Positions 1 through 5,013 of a stretch of 6,184 nucleotides of DNA are shown here, in pieces (the stretch's first letter is position 1; every line of letters starts with the position of its first letter). Source of the stretch: an uncultured Bacilli bacterium (lineage in GTDB: Bacteria; Bacillota_I; Bacilli_A; RF39; UBA660). The position numbers and the translations under genes were made by a program. The stretch covers positions 1 to 6,184 of the forward strand of contig CANQAF010000055.1 in NCBI GenBank assembly GCA_947588975.1, read 5' to 3'. The notes below the pieces were generated by a model, which did no database searches, was not told the DNA's origin, and worked only from the letters and a program-made list of their open reading frames with translations.

Positions 1-5
1 AGGTT

Positions 6-42
6 CCCTCCTATAGTAAACTATATTGAGGGTTATTTTTTT
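6..42 (+). terminator. Intrinsic terminator of a plus-strand gene outside the window
   Basis: The arms CCCTC (6-10) and GAGGG (28-32) enclose a second stem, TATAGT (12-17) with ACTATA (20-25), separated by a small internal loop. A run of seven T follows at 36-42. The T-run is only on the plus strand, so this ends transcription arriving from the left, from a gene that is not in the window. Confidence 0.7.
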
Positions 43-92
43 ATAGAAGAATTTTCATCTCCTATAATTTGACAAAATTTAAATCATCATAT

Positions 93-122
93 AAAAAATG
101 TGAACCATTATGTGCTCACATT
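93..122 (-). terminator. Probable intrinsic terminator of the 205-846 gene
   Basis: On the minus strand a perfect 7-bp stem, AATGTGA with TCACATT (97-103 and 116-122), has a 12-nt loop and is followed by six T (98-93, partly shared with the stem). It lies about 80 nt past the stop codon of the minus-strand gene at 205-846. The stem is AT-rich and the loop large, so efficiency is uncertain. The rest of 43-204 shows no ORF or other structure that I can support. Confidence 0.5.
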
Positions 123-204
123 CTAATAATATGTATTCTCTTTTCTGTTCAGGATAGTAATAAGATTAAATTTCACATTCACATTAGAAACTAGCTTATA
201 TAAA

Positions 205-846
205 TTATTTGCCTATAGTCTTCACTTTTCGTACTGCTTCTTCTTGGCTTTCTTTAATTGCTGTTTCAAAAAATATAAGTCTTACTTGATCATAGAAATC
301 TCTAGGATCCATGTCTTCTGGTGCATATAAAATTGTATTTTCTGCTTCAAATTTTTCAACATTATGTTTATATATTTGCTGAGTGGCATCACTATTTGTT
401 AATTCTATATCTTTATAGTCTTTCCAACTAAAATTAGGATTATCATCTGGTACTTGAATCACTCCTGGACCATGTACAATATCAGATTCGCTATCATATT
501 TAAATGAACCCATATAGACATATATATGGTTTGTACTATTTGCTAATTTTTCTTCGCGATTTTCTGTATCATCATAACAATACTGTAAAGATACTTCTGT
601 TGCAGCATCTCGTAACATTTCTTGATCTGTATTAGGTATGAAATAACGCTCCAATGCTAAATATTCATGCGCTTCATTAAGTTGTTTCAAAATCGTTAAA
701 TATTCTTTCACAAATTCATTCTCTTCTAATTCACTTTTGCGTTTTAATAACTGTTCATTCATTTTTTTTGCATTTTCAATTTGCTCTTTTAACTCCACTA
801 ATTTATTATATCTATTTCTTACACGTTCTAAATTTTCATTTGTCAT
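205..846 (-). CDS. Uncharacterised protein with N-terminal coiled coil (213 aa)
   Basis: I do not recognise this protein. Residues about 1-65 are highly charged and heptad-like (for example LVELKEQIENAKKMNEQLLKRKSELEE, shown here only as residues 17-42), predicting a coiled coil. Residues about 70-213 look like a soluble mixed alpha/beta region, with a hydrophobic YVYMGSF segment near 109-115, a HGPGVIQVPDD stretch near 125-135 and an amphipathic C-terminal helix. There is no signal peptide or membrane segment, so it is probably cytoplasmic. The ATG at 846 is supported by AGGAGG nine bases upstream. It has its own promoter (868-896) and a terminator on each side, so it is a single-gene unit independent of feoAB. 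Codon use matches its neighbours. The reading frame is convincing; the function is unknown. Confidence 0.85.
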   Translation of the reverse strand: MTNENLERVRNRYNKLVELKEQIENAKKMNEQLLKRKSELEENEFVKEYLTILKQLNEAHEYLALERYFIPNTDQEMLRDAATEVSLQYCYDDTENREEKLANSTNHIYVYMGSFKYDSESDIVHGPGVIQVPDDNPNFSWKDYKDIELTNSDATQQIYKHNVEKFEAENTILYAPEDMDPRDFYDQVRLIFFETAIKESQEEAVRKVKTIGK

Positions 847-867
847 CTAATAAAACCTCCTGCCATT

Positions 868-896
868 ATTATATAAGAGTACTACCTAATTTTCAA
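868..896 (-). promoter_or_regulatory. Sigma-A type promoter of the 205-846 gene
   Basis: On the minus strand TTGAAA (896-891) and TATAAT (873-868) are separated by exactly 17 bases. This matches the -35 consensus at five of six positions and the -10 perfectly. It lies between the feoB terminator and the AGGAGG site of the gene, giving a leader of only about 15-20 nt. Confidence 0.85.
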
Positions 897-897
897 G

Positions 898-919
898 AAA
901 AAAGGAATCAAATGATTCC
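898..919 (-). terminator. Intrinsic terminator of feoAB
   Basis: On the minus strand the perfect repeat GGAATCA/TGATTCC (904-910 and 913-919) forms a tight hairpin followed by six T (903-898). The stem includes the feoB stop codon (TGA, 910-908), so the terminator overlaps the end of the gene. It sits directly before the next promoter. Confidence 0.8.
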
Positions 920-2986
920 AAAATAACGTACAAATGTAGTCAGTATAAAACAAAATACAATTCCAATAACAGTTGGGATCAATACAGATACTCCTACCCA
1001 TTTCCAACTTCCTGTTTCTTTTTTTATCGTTAAACAAGTGGTTGAACATGGAAAATGCATTAAAGAAAAAATCATAAAACAAAGAGCGGTTAACCAAGTC
1101 CATCCATGATCTACTAATAATGTTTTTAATTCCATCAAACTAGAATATTCCGTAATGGTTCCAGAAGCCATATATCCCATCATAATAAGAGGAATGACAA
1201 TTTCATTGGCTGGAAAACCTAAAATAAACGCGACTAAAATGACCCCATCTAATCCAATTGCATGTGCAAAAGGATTTAAGAAATTGGCACACATTTGTAA
1301 TAAAGAAATTTGTTCAATTTGAATATTAGAAAGTAACCAAATGAAAATTCCTGCCGGAGTAGCAACCGACACTGCTCTTCCTAATACAAATAAAGTACGG
1401 TCAAAAATAGAACGAATAATCACTTTTCCAACTTGTGGTTTTCGGTATGGCGGTAATTCTAATGTAAAAGAAGATGGTATTCCTCCTAATATCGTTCTAG
1501 ATAGCATTTTAGATACAAATAATGTCATTCCAATTCCAATTAAAATGATACTAGTAAGTAAAACAACACTTAAAAAAGTTGTCCCTACACTTGATTGAAA
1601 ACCAATAAAAAACATTGTAATCACAGAAATGAGTGCAGGAAATCTTCCATTGCATGGCACAAAATTATTGGTTAATATCGCAATTAAGCGTTCTCTTGGA
1701 GAATCAATAATACGACATCCCGTAACACCTACTGCATTACATCCAAATCCCATCGTCATTGTTAGTGCTTGTTTCCCGCAAGCAGAACATTTTTTAAAGG
1801 CATGATCCATATTAAAAGCAATTCGTGGTAAATAACCTAAATCTTCTAACAATGTAAATAGTGGAAAGAATATTGCCATCGGTGGTAACATTACGGCAAC
1901 TACCCATGCGAGCACACGATACATTCCAAAAACAAGCATATTAGAAAGCCAAACTGGTGCATGTAAAAATTCTAAAAATTGTAAGAAATATTTTTCAAAT
2001 CCAAATAAAAAATTCGACAACAATTCAGATGGATAGTTCGCACCTACAATCGTAATCCAAAAGACAACCATCAATAAAGCAATCATGAGTGGAATTCCTA
2101 TTTTTTTGCTTGTCACAATACGATCTATTTTTAAATCACGTTCCATATAATTTTCATTTTCATAGGTAACAACTTCATGACAAATATTTTCTGATAATTG
2201 CATTAAAGTAGATACAAAAATATCTTTGACATGTCCTTGTACGATGCCATGATGATAAAGTAAAATTCTAGCTTCTTCAATTTTATTTTGTAAATCTTCC
2301 ATTGTTTCTAATTGGCAATCCATCATCATTGGTACATCATCGTGATCTAAAAGTTGCATCGCTAACCATCTTGTATTACCATGGATTTCGATTTTATTTA
2401 ATTCTTGTTCTACCATTTCAATGGCCTGTTCTACAAATGGTTCATAAGTAGGATGTAATGGATTATTTTTGATTTTTTGATATACCAAATCATCCATTGT
2501 TTCTACTAATTTATCTAATCCCTTTTTACTTCTCGCACTGGTTCCAACCACTGGAACACCTAATATTTGTGATAATTTTTTTAGGTTAATTTTAATTTTC
2601 TTTTTCTTTGCTTCATCTAATAAATTCACACAAACGACTACTTTATCTGTAATTTCTAATGTTTGTAAGACTAAATTTAGATTTCTCTCTAAACATACAG
2701 CATCACATACAACAATAGCAGCATTATAATGTTCAAAGCATAAAAAGTCTCTCGCAACTTCTTCTTCCTGGGAGTGAGCAATCAAAGAATAAGTTCCTGG
2801 TAAATCATATATGGTGTAGTTGGTATAGCGATAACTACAAAGCCCTGATGCATTGCTGACTGTTTTTCCTGGCCAATTACCAGTATGTTGATGCAGACCT
2901 GTTAATTCATTGAATACAGTACTTTTTCCGACATTAGGATTTCCTGCTAGGGCAATTACTTTCTCCATTTTTTCCTGGGAAGTCAT
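908..2986 (-). CDS. feoB: Ferrous iron transporter FeoB, membrane GTPase
   Basis: FeoB imports Fe(II) across the cytoplasmic membrane using an N-terminal G domain. G1 is GNPNVGKST (15-23), G2 lies near GNWPGKTV (36-43), G3 is DLPG (61-64), G4 is NLLD (121-124) and G5 is SARSKKG (150-156). A charged helical region (about 170-285) follows, then a polytopic membrane part from about 297 to 690, with the gate segment GFGCN (413-417) and FPC (645-647). The 692 residues are within the usual FeoB range. The variant carries a CSAC pair (400-403) and NNFVPCNGRFP (440-450). The start is ambiguous. The first ATG overlaps the feoA stop by four bases but abuts its GGAGGT; Met7 (ATG at 2968-2966) has AGGA at better spacing and gives the typical short MEKVIALAGNPN beginning. 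Mn(II) transport cannot be excluded. Confidence 0.96.
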   Translation of the reverse strand: MTSQEKMEKVIALAGNPNVGKSTVFNELTGLHQHTGNWPGKTVSNASGLCSYRYTNYTIYDLPGTYSLIAHSQEEEVARDFLCFEHYNAAIVVCDAVCLERNLNLVLQTLEITDKVVVCVNLLDEAKKKKIKINLKKLSQILGVPVVGTSARSKKGLDKLVETMDDLVYQKIKNNPLHPTYEPFVEQAIEMVEQELNKIEIHGNTRWLAMQLLDHDDVPMMMDCQLETMEDLQNKIEEARILLYHHGIVQGHVKDIFVSTLMQLSENICHEVVTYENENYMERDLKIDRIVTSKKIGIPLMIALLMVVFWITIVGANYPSELLSNFLFGFEKYFLQFLEFLHAPVWLSNMLVFGMYRVLAWVVAVMLPPMAIFFPLFTLLEDLGYLPRIAFNMDHAFKKCSACGKQALTMTMGFGCNAVGVTGCRIIDSPRERLIAILTNNFVPCNGRFPALISVITMFFIGFQSSVGTTFLSVVLLTSIILIGIGMTLFVSKMLSRTILGGIPSSFTLELPPYRKPQVGKVIIRSIFDRTLFVLGRAVSVATPAGIFIWLLSNIQIEQISLLQMCANFLNPFAHAIGLDGVILVAFILGFPANEIVIPLIMMGYMASGTITEYSSLMELKTLLVDHGWTWLTALCFMIFSLMHFPCSTTCLTIKKETGSWKWVGVSVLIPTVIGIVFCFILTTFVRYFGII

Positions 2987-3222
2987 ACCTCCACCTTCTT
3001 AACCATAATTCCTTTTGCATCTTCCCTGCGAATCGCAATGATTGCTCCCCTAATCCAATAGGCCATTGGATTTTTATTTGGACTAGAAAGCACGCATTGA
3101 ACACGACATCCAGGTGTCATACCCATATCCAAAAAACGTCTTCTGATACTTCCCTCAGATTCAATGGATTCAATATATCCAATGTCTCCAATGGTTAAAG
3201 TATCTAATGTTTGACTCATCAT
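2983..3222 (-). CDS. feoA: FeoA, SH3-like partner of FeoB
   Basis: A 79-residue protein with the FeoA pattern: LTIGDIGYIESI (residues 9-20), then RRRFLDMGMTPGCRVQ (27-42) and a final beta-rich stretch ending in KGIMVKKVEV. FeoA is a small cytoplasmic SH3-like protein needed for FeoB activity. The gene is first in the operon and its TGA overlaps the feoB start (ATGA, 2986-2983), implying translational coupling. GAGGTG at 3232-3227 is four bases from the first ATG and seven from a second ATG immediately after it (3219-3217), so translation may start at Met2. No clearly convincing promoter was found upstream; a TAATAT element (3282-3277) is the best -10 candidate and has a poor -35. Confidence 0.95.
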   Translation of the reverse strand: MMSQTLDTLTIGDIGYIESIESEGSIRRRFLDMGMTPGCRVQCVLSSPNKNPMAYWIRGAIIAIRREDAKGIMVKKVEV

Positions 3223-3250
3223 ATTTCACCTCTATATTTCATAAATTTTG

Positions 3251-3278
3251 ATAGAAGTTTCCATAAGCTAACTTCTAT
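3251..3278. promoter_or_regulatory. Candidate operator between feoAB and the metalloregulator
   Basis: ATAGAAGTT (3251-3259) and AACTTCTAT (3270-3278) are perfect 9-bp inverted repeats with a 10-bp spacer, centred between the divergent feoA and regulator genes. No T-run follows on either strand and no gene ends here, so a terminator is unlikely. The site overlaps the proposed regulator -35 and lies just upstream of feoA, where a dimeric DtxR-family repressor could control both directions. The sequence is not a textbook DtxR or MntR box; assignment is by position and symmetry. Confidence 0.55.
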
Positions 3279-3286
3279 ATTACTAT
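3258..3286 (+). promoter_or_regulatory. Possible promoter of the metalloregulator gene
   Basis: TTTCCA (3258-3263) and TACTAT (3281-3286) are 17 bases apart, each a partial match to consensus. The -35 and spacer lie within the inverted repeat at 3251-3278, which would allow autoregulation. Other overlapping AT-rich -10 choices exist nearby (TATATT at 3276). Confidence 0.35.
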
Positions 3287-3318
3287 ATGATGGGTTTGAA
3301 AAAGGGGGACACTTATCA

Positions 3319-3744
3319 ATGGAAAAAAGTGAATTTTATACTTTACAAGGATATCGTAGTAAAAATCAAACTACTATAACTGCTTCTATGGAAGATTATT
3401 TAGAAATGATTTATCGTATCTCTCAAGTGGAATCTCCAATTACAGTAAAACAATTAGCAAGTTCACTCAATGTCAAACCATCTTCTGTTAGTAAGATGTG
3501 TTCTAGATTAAAAAATGAACAGCTAATTACGTTTGAACGTTATGGGAATATTGATTTAACAGAAAAAGGAAGTTCTATGGGAAAATATTTATTATGGCGA
3601 CATGAATTATTAGAATCTCTATTTAAAATGATTAGTGAAGAAGATTTTCAATTAGAACAAGTGGAAAAAGTAGAACATTTTATTGATTCTAATACATTAA
3701 AACATATTGAAACTTTTTTACAAAGTACAAAAAAATCCAGTTAA
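3319..3744 (+). CDS. DtxR/MntR-family metal-dependent transcriptional regulator
   Basis: A 141-residue winged-helix repressor of the two-domain, MntR-like type, without the C-terminal SH3 domain of DtxR/IdeR. The DNA-binding helix-turn-helix is VKQLASSLNVKPSSVSKMCSRL (43-64, shown only by its ends V43 and L64), then the wing ending in DLTEKG (79-84). Residues 85-134 form the dimerisation and metal domain. D26 and E29 (SMEDYLEMIY), H95 (RHELLE), E116, E119 and H120 (VEKVEH) align with D8, E11, H77, E99, E102 and H103 of Bacillus MntR, so all six ligands are kept. The ATG at 3319 is preceded by an atypical AAAGGGGG (3301-3308). A TTG at 3211 in the same frame has no ribosome site, runs across feoA's start and the operator, and was rejected. 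Divergence from feoAB suggests it controls iron and/or manganese uptake. Confidence 0.93.
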   Translation: MEKSEFYTLQGYRSKNQTTITASMEDYLEMIYRISQVESPITVKQLASSLNVKPSSVSKMCSRLKNEQLITFERYGNIDLTEKGSSMGKYLLWRHELLESLFKMISEEDFQLEQVEKVEHFIDSNTLKHIETFLQSTKKSS

Positions 3745-3751
3745 TTGGATT
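3734..3751 (+). terminator. Weak hairpin at the end of the regulator gene
   Basis: AATCCA (3734-3739) and TGGATT (3746-3751) form a perfect 6-bp stem over the stop codon, followed by a T/C-rich but not continuous tail (CTTCTATT). This may be an inefficient terminator. Read-through would enter the 3793-4095 region. Confidence 0.35.
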
Positions 3752-3757
3752 CTTCTA

Positions 3758-3786
3758 TTGTATAGCAAACATATGTTTGATATAAT
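3758..3786 (+). promoter_or_regulatory. Promoter of the small hydrophobic peptide RNA
   Basis: TTGTAT (3758-3763) and a perfect TATAAT (3781-3786) are 17 bases apart. The start point would be near the G at 3793, the first base of the 5' repeat, leaving a leader of about 60 nt before the ATG at 3855. Confidence 0.7.
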
Positions 3787-3792
3787 TAAAAT

Positions 3793-3823
3793 GGATATAC
3801 TGAACTAGCGTTAGGTGCACTCC
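3793..3823 (+). repeat. Left copy of a 31/36-bp imperfect inverted repeat
   Basis: Two blocks, GGATATACTGAACT (3793-3806) and TTAGGTGCACTCC (3811-3823), match the reverse complement of 3988-4023 at 13 of 14 and 12 of 13 positions. The joining segment is 4 bases here and 9 in the right copy. It starts at the predicted transcription start, so it forms the 5' end of the plus-strand RNA. Its CACTCC end also pairs with the Shine-Dalgarno sequence. Confidence 0.8.
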
Positions 3824-3846
3824 TTTATATTTATTGATAAAGGAGG
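3820..3846 (+). promoter_or_regulatory. Hairpin sequestering the ribosome binding site
   Basis: CTCCTTTAT (3820-3828) pairs perfectly with ATAAAGGAG (3837-3845) around an 8-nt loop. The second arm contains the strong SD sequence AAAGGAGG (3839-3846), eight bases before the ATG at 3855, so the site is hidden when the hairpin forms. CCTCCT at 3893-3898, inside the ORF, is a second possible partner for AGGAGG (3841-3846). Confidence 0.65.
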
Positions 3847-3854
3847 TGGTTTTT

Positions 3855-3932
3855 ATGACAAAAAGAGAGAAATCTCAATTTATTATAATTATCCTCCTAT
3901 TTATTTTAGTATTCACTTTACTATATAAATAG
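3855..3932 (+). CDS. Small single-pass membrane peptide, type I toxin-like (25 aa)
   Basis: This ORF of 25 codons starts with MTKREKSQ, a charged N-terminus (K3, R4, E5, K6). A run of aliphatic and aromatic residues follows (about 9-23, mainly Ile, Leu and Phe), then YK. It would span the membrane once, with the basic end probably inside. Translation is supported by AAAGGAGG with ideal spacing and by a promoter 5' of it. The architecture around it (hidden ribosome site, long untranslated flanks, predicted antisense RNA on the 3' side) is that of type I toxins such as TxpA, BsrG or Fst. I see no residue similarity to those by eye. A small regulatory or subunit-like membrane peptide is the alternative. 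Existence of the peptide is an inference from the ribosome site and composition; no homolog could be checked. Confidence 0.6.
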   Translation: MTKREKSQFIIIILLFILVFTLLYK

Positions 3933-3974
3933 AAAAAGCACACTAACGTTTCATCTGATGAAGTATTAGTGTGC
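3933..3974 (-). terminator. Intrinsic terminator of the predicted antisense RNA
   Basis: GCACACTAA (3938-3946) and TTAGTGTGC (3966-3974) form a perfect 9-bp stem. It is extended inside by a C-A mismatch, two G-U pairs and four Watson-Crick pairs to a 5-nt loop. Five T follow on the minus strand (3937-3933), while the plus strand continues AAAACC, so termination is directional. It ends right beside the stop codon of the small ORF (3930-3932). Confidence 0.75.
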
Positions 3975-4022
3975 AAAACCATTTAATGGAGTGTACCTAA
4001 CCACGAAAAAGTTAAGTATATC
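3933..4022 (-). ncRNA. Predicted antisense RNA (candidate type I antitoxin), about 90 nt
   Basis: A minus-strand RNA is predicted from a start near 4022 to the terminator at 3974-3933. It has no ORF with a ribosome site. It is fully complementary to the 3' untranslated part of the plus-strand peptide mRNA and stops just short of the coding region. This resembles the 3'-overlap arrangement of RatA/TxpA and SR4/BsrG in Bacillus. Its 5' end (GGATATACTTAACT, then TTAGGTACACTCC) is nearly identical in sense to the 5' end of the peptide mRNA, so it could also compete for pairing with the SD region. The terminator is clear; the promoter is weaker, and expression is unproven. Confidence 0.5.
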
Positions 4023-4023
4023 C
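3988..4023 (-). repeat. Right copy of the 31/36-bp imperfect inverted repeat
   Basis: The reverse complement of 3988-4023 reads GGATATACTTAACT, nine unmatched bases, then TTAGGTACACTCC. It mirrors 3793-3823. It forms the 5' end of the predicted antisense RNA. In the plus-strand RNA it lies in the 3' region and could pair with that RNA's own 5' end. No target-site duplication is visible outside the two copies. Confidence 0.8.
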
Positions 4024-4028
4024 TTTTT

Positions 4029-4058
4029 ATTTTATGAAGTTTCCTTCATCTATATACA
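4029..4058 (-). promoter_or_regulatory. Possible promoter of the antisense RNA
   Basis: TAAAAT (4034-4029) lies 5-6 bases before the GG at 4023-4022, as TATAAT does before the left repeat, so the -10 region seems to be part of the duplicated unit. The -35 is poor: TGTATA (4058-4053) is 18 bases away. The spacer holds a 6-bp inverted repeat, ATGAAG/CTTCAT (4034-4039 and 4044-4049), of unknown role. Confidence 0.35.
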
Positions 4059-4067
4059 TCATAACAT

Positions 4068-4094
4068 AAAAAACGACCTTTGTACAGTCGTTTT
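4068..4094. terminator. Bidirectional terminator between the nrd operon and the small-RNA locus
   Basis: AAAACGAC (4070-4077) and GTCGTTTT (4087-4094) form a perfect 8-bp stem with a 9-nt loop. On the minus strand six T (4073-4068) follow directly, starting two bases after the last operon codon. On the plus strand TTTTGTTATTTTTT follows, so the peptide transcript from 3793 probably ends here, giving an RNA of about 300 nt. Confidence 0.8.
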
Positions 4095-4095
4095 G

Positions 4096-4542
4096 TTATT
4101 TTTTAATATAAGATTTATCTTTGTAAATTGTTTTATTGAGATAATTATCTATAATTTTTTTGGATGGTTCGCATAAATTTTCAGGTAATTCATTTAATGA
4201 AACCCATTCGTATGCAACATGTTCTTCGGTATTTCCCAAATTTATTTCACCATAATAGATTTCAGCAATTAAGCCAATCGTTAAAAAATGGGCATACTCA
4301 TTGATATCATCAGCGATCGAAATAACAGACAATCTGTCTACATCCAAATTTGTTTCTTATTTTACTTTGCGTTTTGCAGCTTCAATCAAAGTTTCTCCAT
4401 ATTTCACTTTCCCTGCAGGTAGCGCCCTTGTCCCTTCTAATCTCATATCACTATCTGCTTTGATTGCATCATCATTTCTCAGTAACAATAATACCTGACT
4501 ATTTTCATTCAATAATATAACACCTAGGCCTACGCCAGGCAT
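4096..4542 (-). pseudogene. Nudix hydrolase, inactivated by an in-frame stop
   Basis: Two segments in the same frame, 4542-4360 and 4356-4099, together give a 148-codon Nudix protein interrupted by TAA at 4359-4357. Nudix enzymes cleave nucleoside diphosphates linked to another group, and often clean the nucleotide pool. The box GX5EX7REUXEEXGU reads GKVKYGETLIEAAKRKVK, stop, ETNL. The first catalytic Glu of REUXEE is Lys (AAA; GAA expected) and the next is the stop (TAA; GAA expected), each one base from Glu. Just upstream, EGTRALPAGK replaces the usual EGTWTLPGGK, with AGG one base from TGG. This is substitution decay, not a frameshift. The C-terminal half is otherwise intact, with no ribosome site before its TTG (4347). 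The start ATG at 4542 has GAGGTG (4553-4548) overlapping the dut stop, so it was the last gene of the operon. Confidence 0.88.
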
Positions 4543-4551
4543 ATCATCACC

Positions 4552-5013
4552 TCACATTTTTTTATCAGTGGAACCAAATCCTCCAGTTCTGATACCTTCT
4601 GCATGATCGTCATCTACTAATAAATATTTTTGGAAAATGACTTGTCCAATAATATCTCCTTTTTTTACTTCTAAATCATGGTCTAAAATATTGATATACT
4701 GGAAATAGAAATGTCCATCATTTGACTCATTTCCATAATAATCCGAATCTACAATTCCAATACTATTTGCCATAACAAATCCTTTTTTAGGACCTGAACT
4801 GCGATTCGCAAGCATATACCATTCATCTGGTGCACAATATGCTTTTAACCCAGTTGGAATTAAAGTAGGTTTCATTCCTAGTTGAAATGGAGGAATCACA
4901 ACATCTTCTGCAGCTTCCACATCATACCCAGCAGCATGTGCTGTACTTCTTTTTGGAAGATGAATATCTTTATCTTCCCATCCTTTGGCAATTTCAAACC
5001 CTCTTGTTTTCAT
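4552..5013 (-). CDS. dut: dUTP diphosphatase (trimeric dUTPase)
   Basis: dUTPase hydrolyses dUTP to dUMP and pyrophosphate, keeping uracil out of DNA and supplying dUMP for thymidylate synthesis. All five motifs of the trimeric family are visible in the 153 residues: AAGYDVEA (27-34), RSSGPKKG (71-78), SIGIVDSDYYGN (84-95) with catalytic D89 and the stacking Tyr, GDIIGQVIF (119-127), and the flexible C-terminal RTGGFGSTDKK (142-152). Motif 3 is followed by a short polar insert (ESNDGH). The ATG at 5013 overlaps the nrdG stop (ATGA) and has AAGGAG seven bases upstream inside nrdG, so translation is coupled to nrdG. Nothing suggests loss of function. It sits logically beside the reductase genes. 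Confidence 0.95.
   Translation of the reverse strand: MKTRGFEIAKGWEDKDIHLPKRSTAHAAGYDVEAAEDVVIPPFQLGMKPTLIPTGLKAYCAPDEWYMLANRSSGPKKGFVMANSIGIVDSDYYGNESNDGHFYFQYINILDHDLEVKKGDIIGQVIFQKYLLVDDDHAEGIRTGGFGSTDKKM

Noticed and set aside
882..1598. Open frames at 882-1103 (minus) and 1341-1598 (plus) inside feoB
   Set aside because: They are shadow frames of feoB with no ribosome site or protein-like composition.
3211..3318. N-terminal extension of the regulator from a TTG start at 3211
   Set aside because: It has no ribosome site, overlaps feoA on the other strand and would run through the promoter/operator; the MntR-like domain begins after the ATG at 3319.
3811..3823. TTAGGT in the repeat as an iron-dependent (DtxR/IdeR) operator half-site
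   Set aside because: The second half-site of the palindrome is absent and the sequence is better explained as RNA that pairs with the ribosome site.
3879..3986. Minus-strand frame starting ATGGTTTTGC inside the predicted antisense RNA
   Set aside because: No ribosome site precedes the ATG, and the frame runs through the terminator into the antisense of the small ORF.
3991..4176. 61-codon plus-strand frame across the right repeat and the nrd terminator
   Set aside because: It lacks a ribosome site, crosses a terminator and the end of the Nudix gene, and its low-complexity Phe/Ile content reflects AT-rich DNA.
4345..4362. Frameshift or start of a separate gene in the Nudix region
   Set aside because: Both halves are in the same frame; only TAA separates them, and no ribosome site precedes the TTG at 4347.
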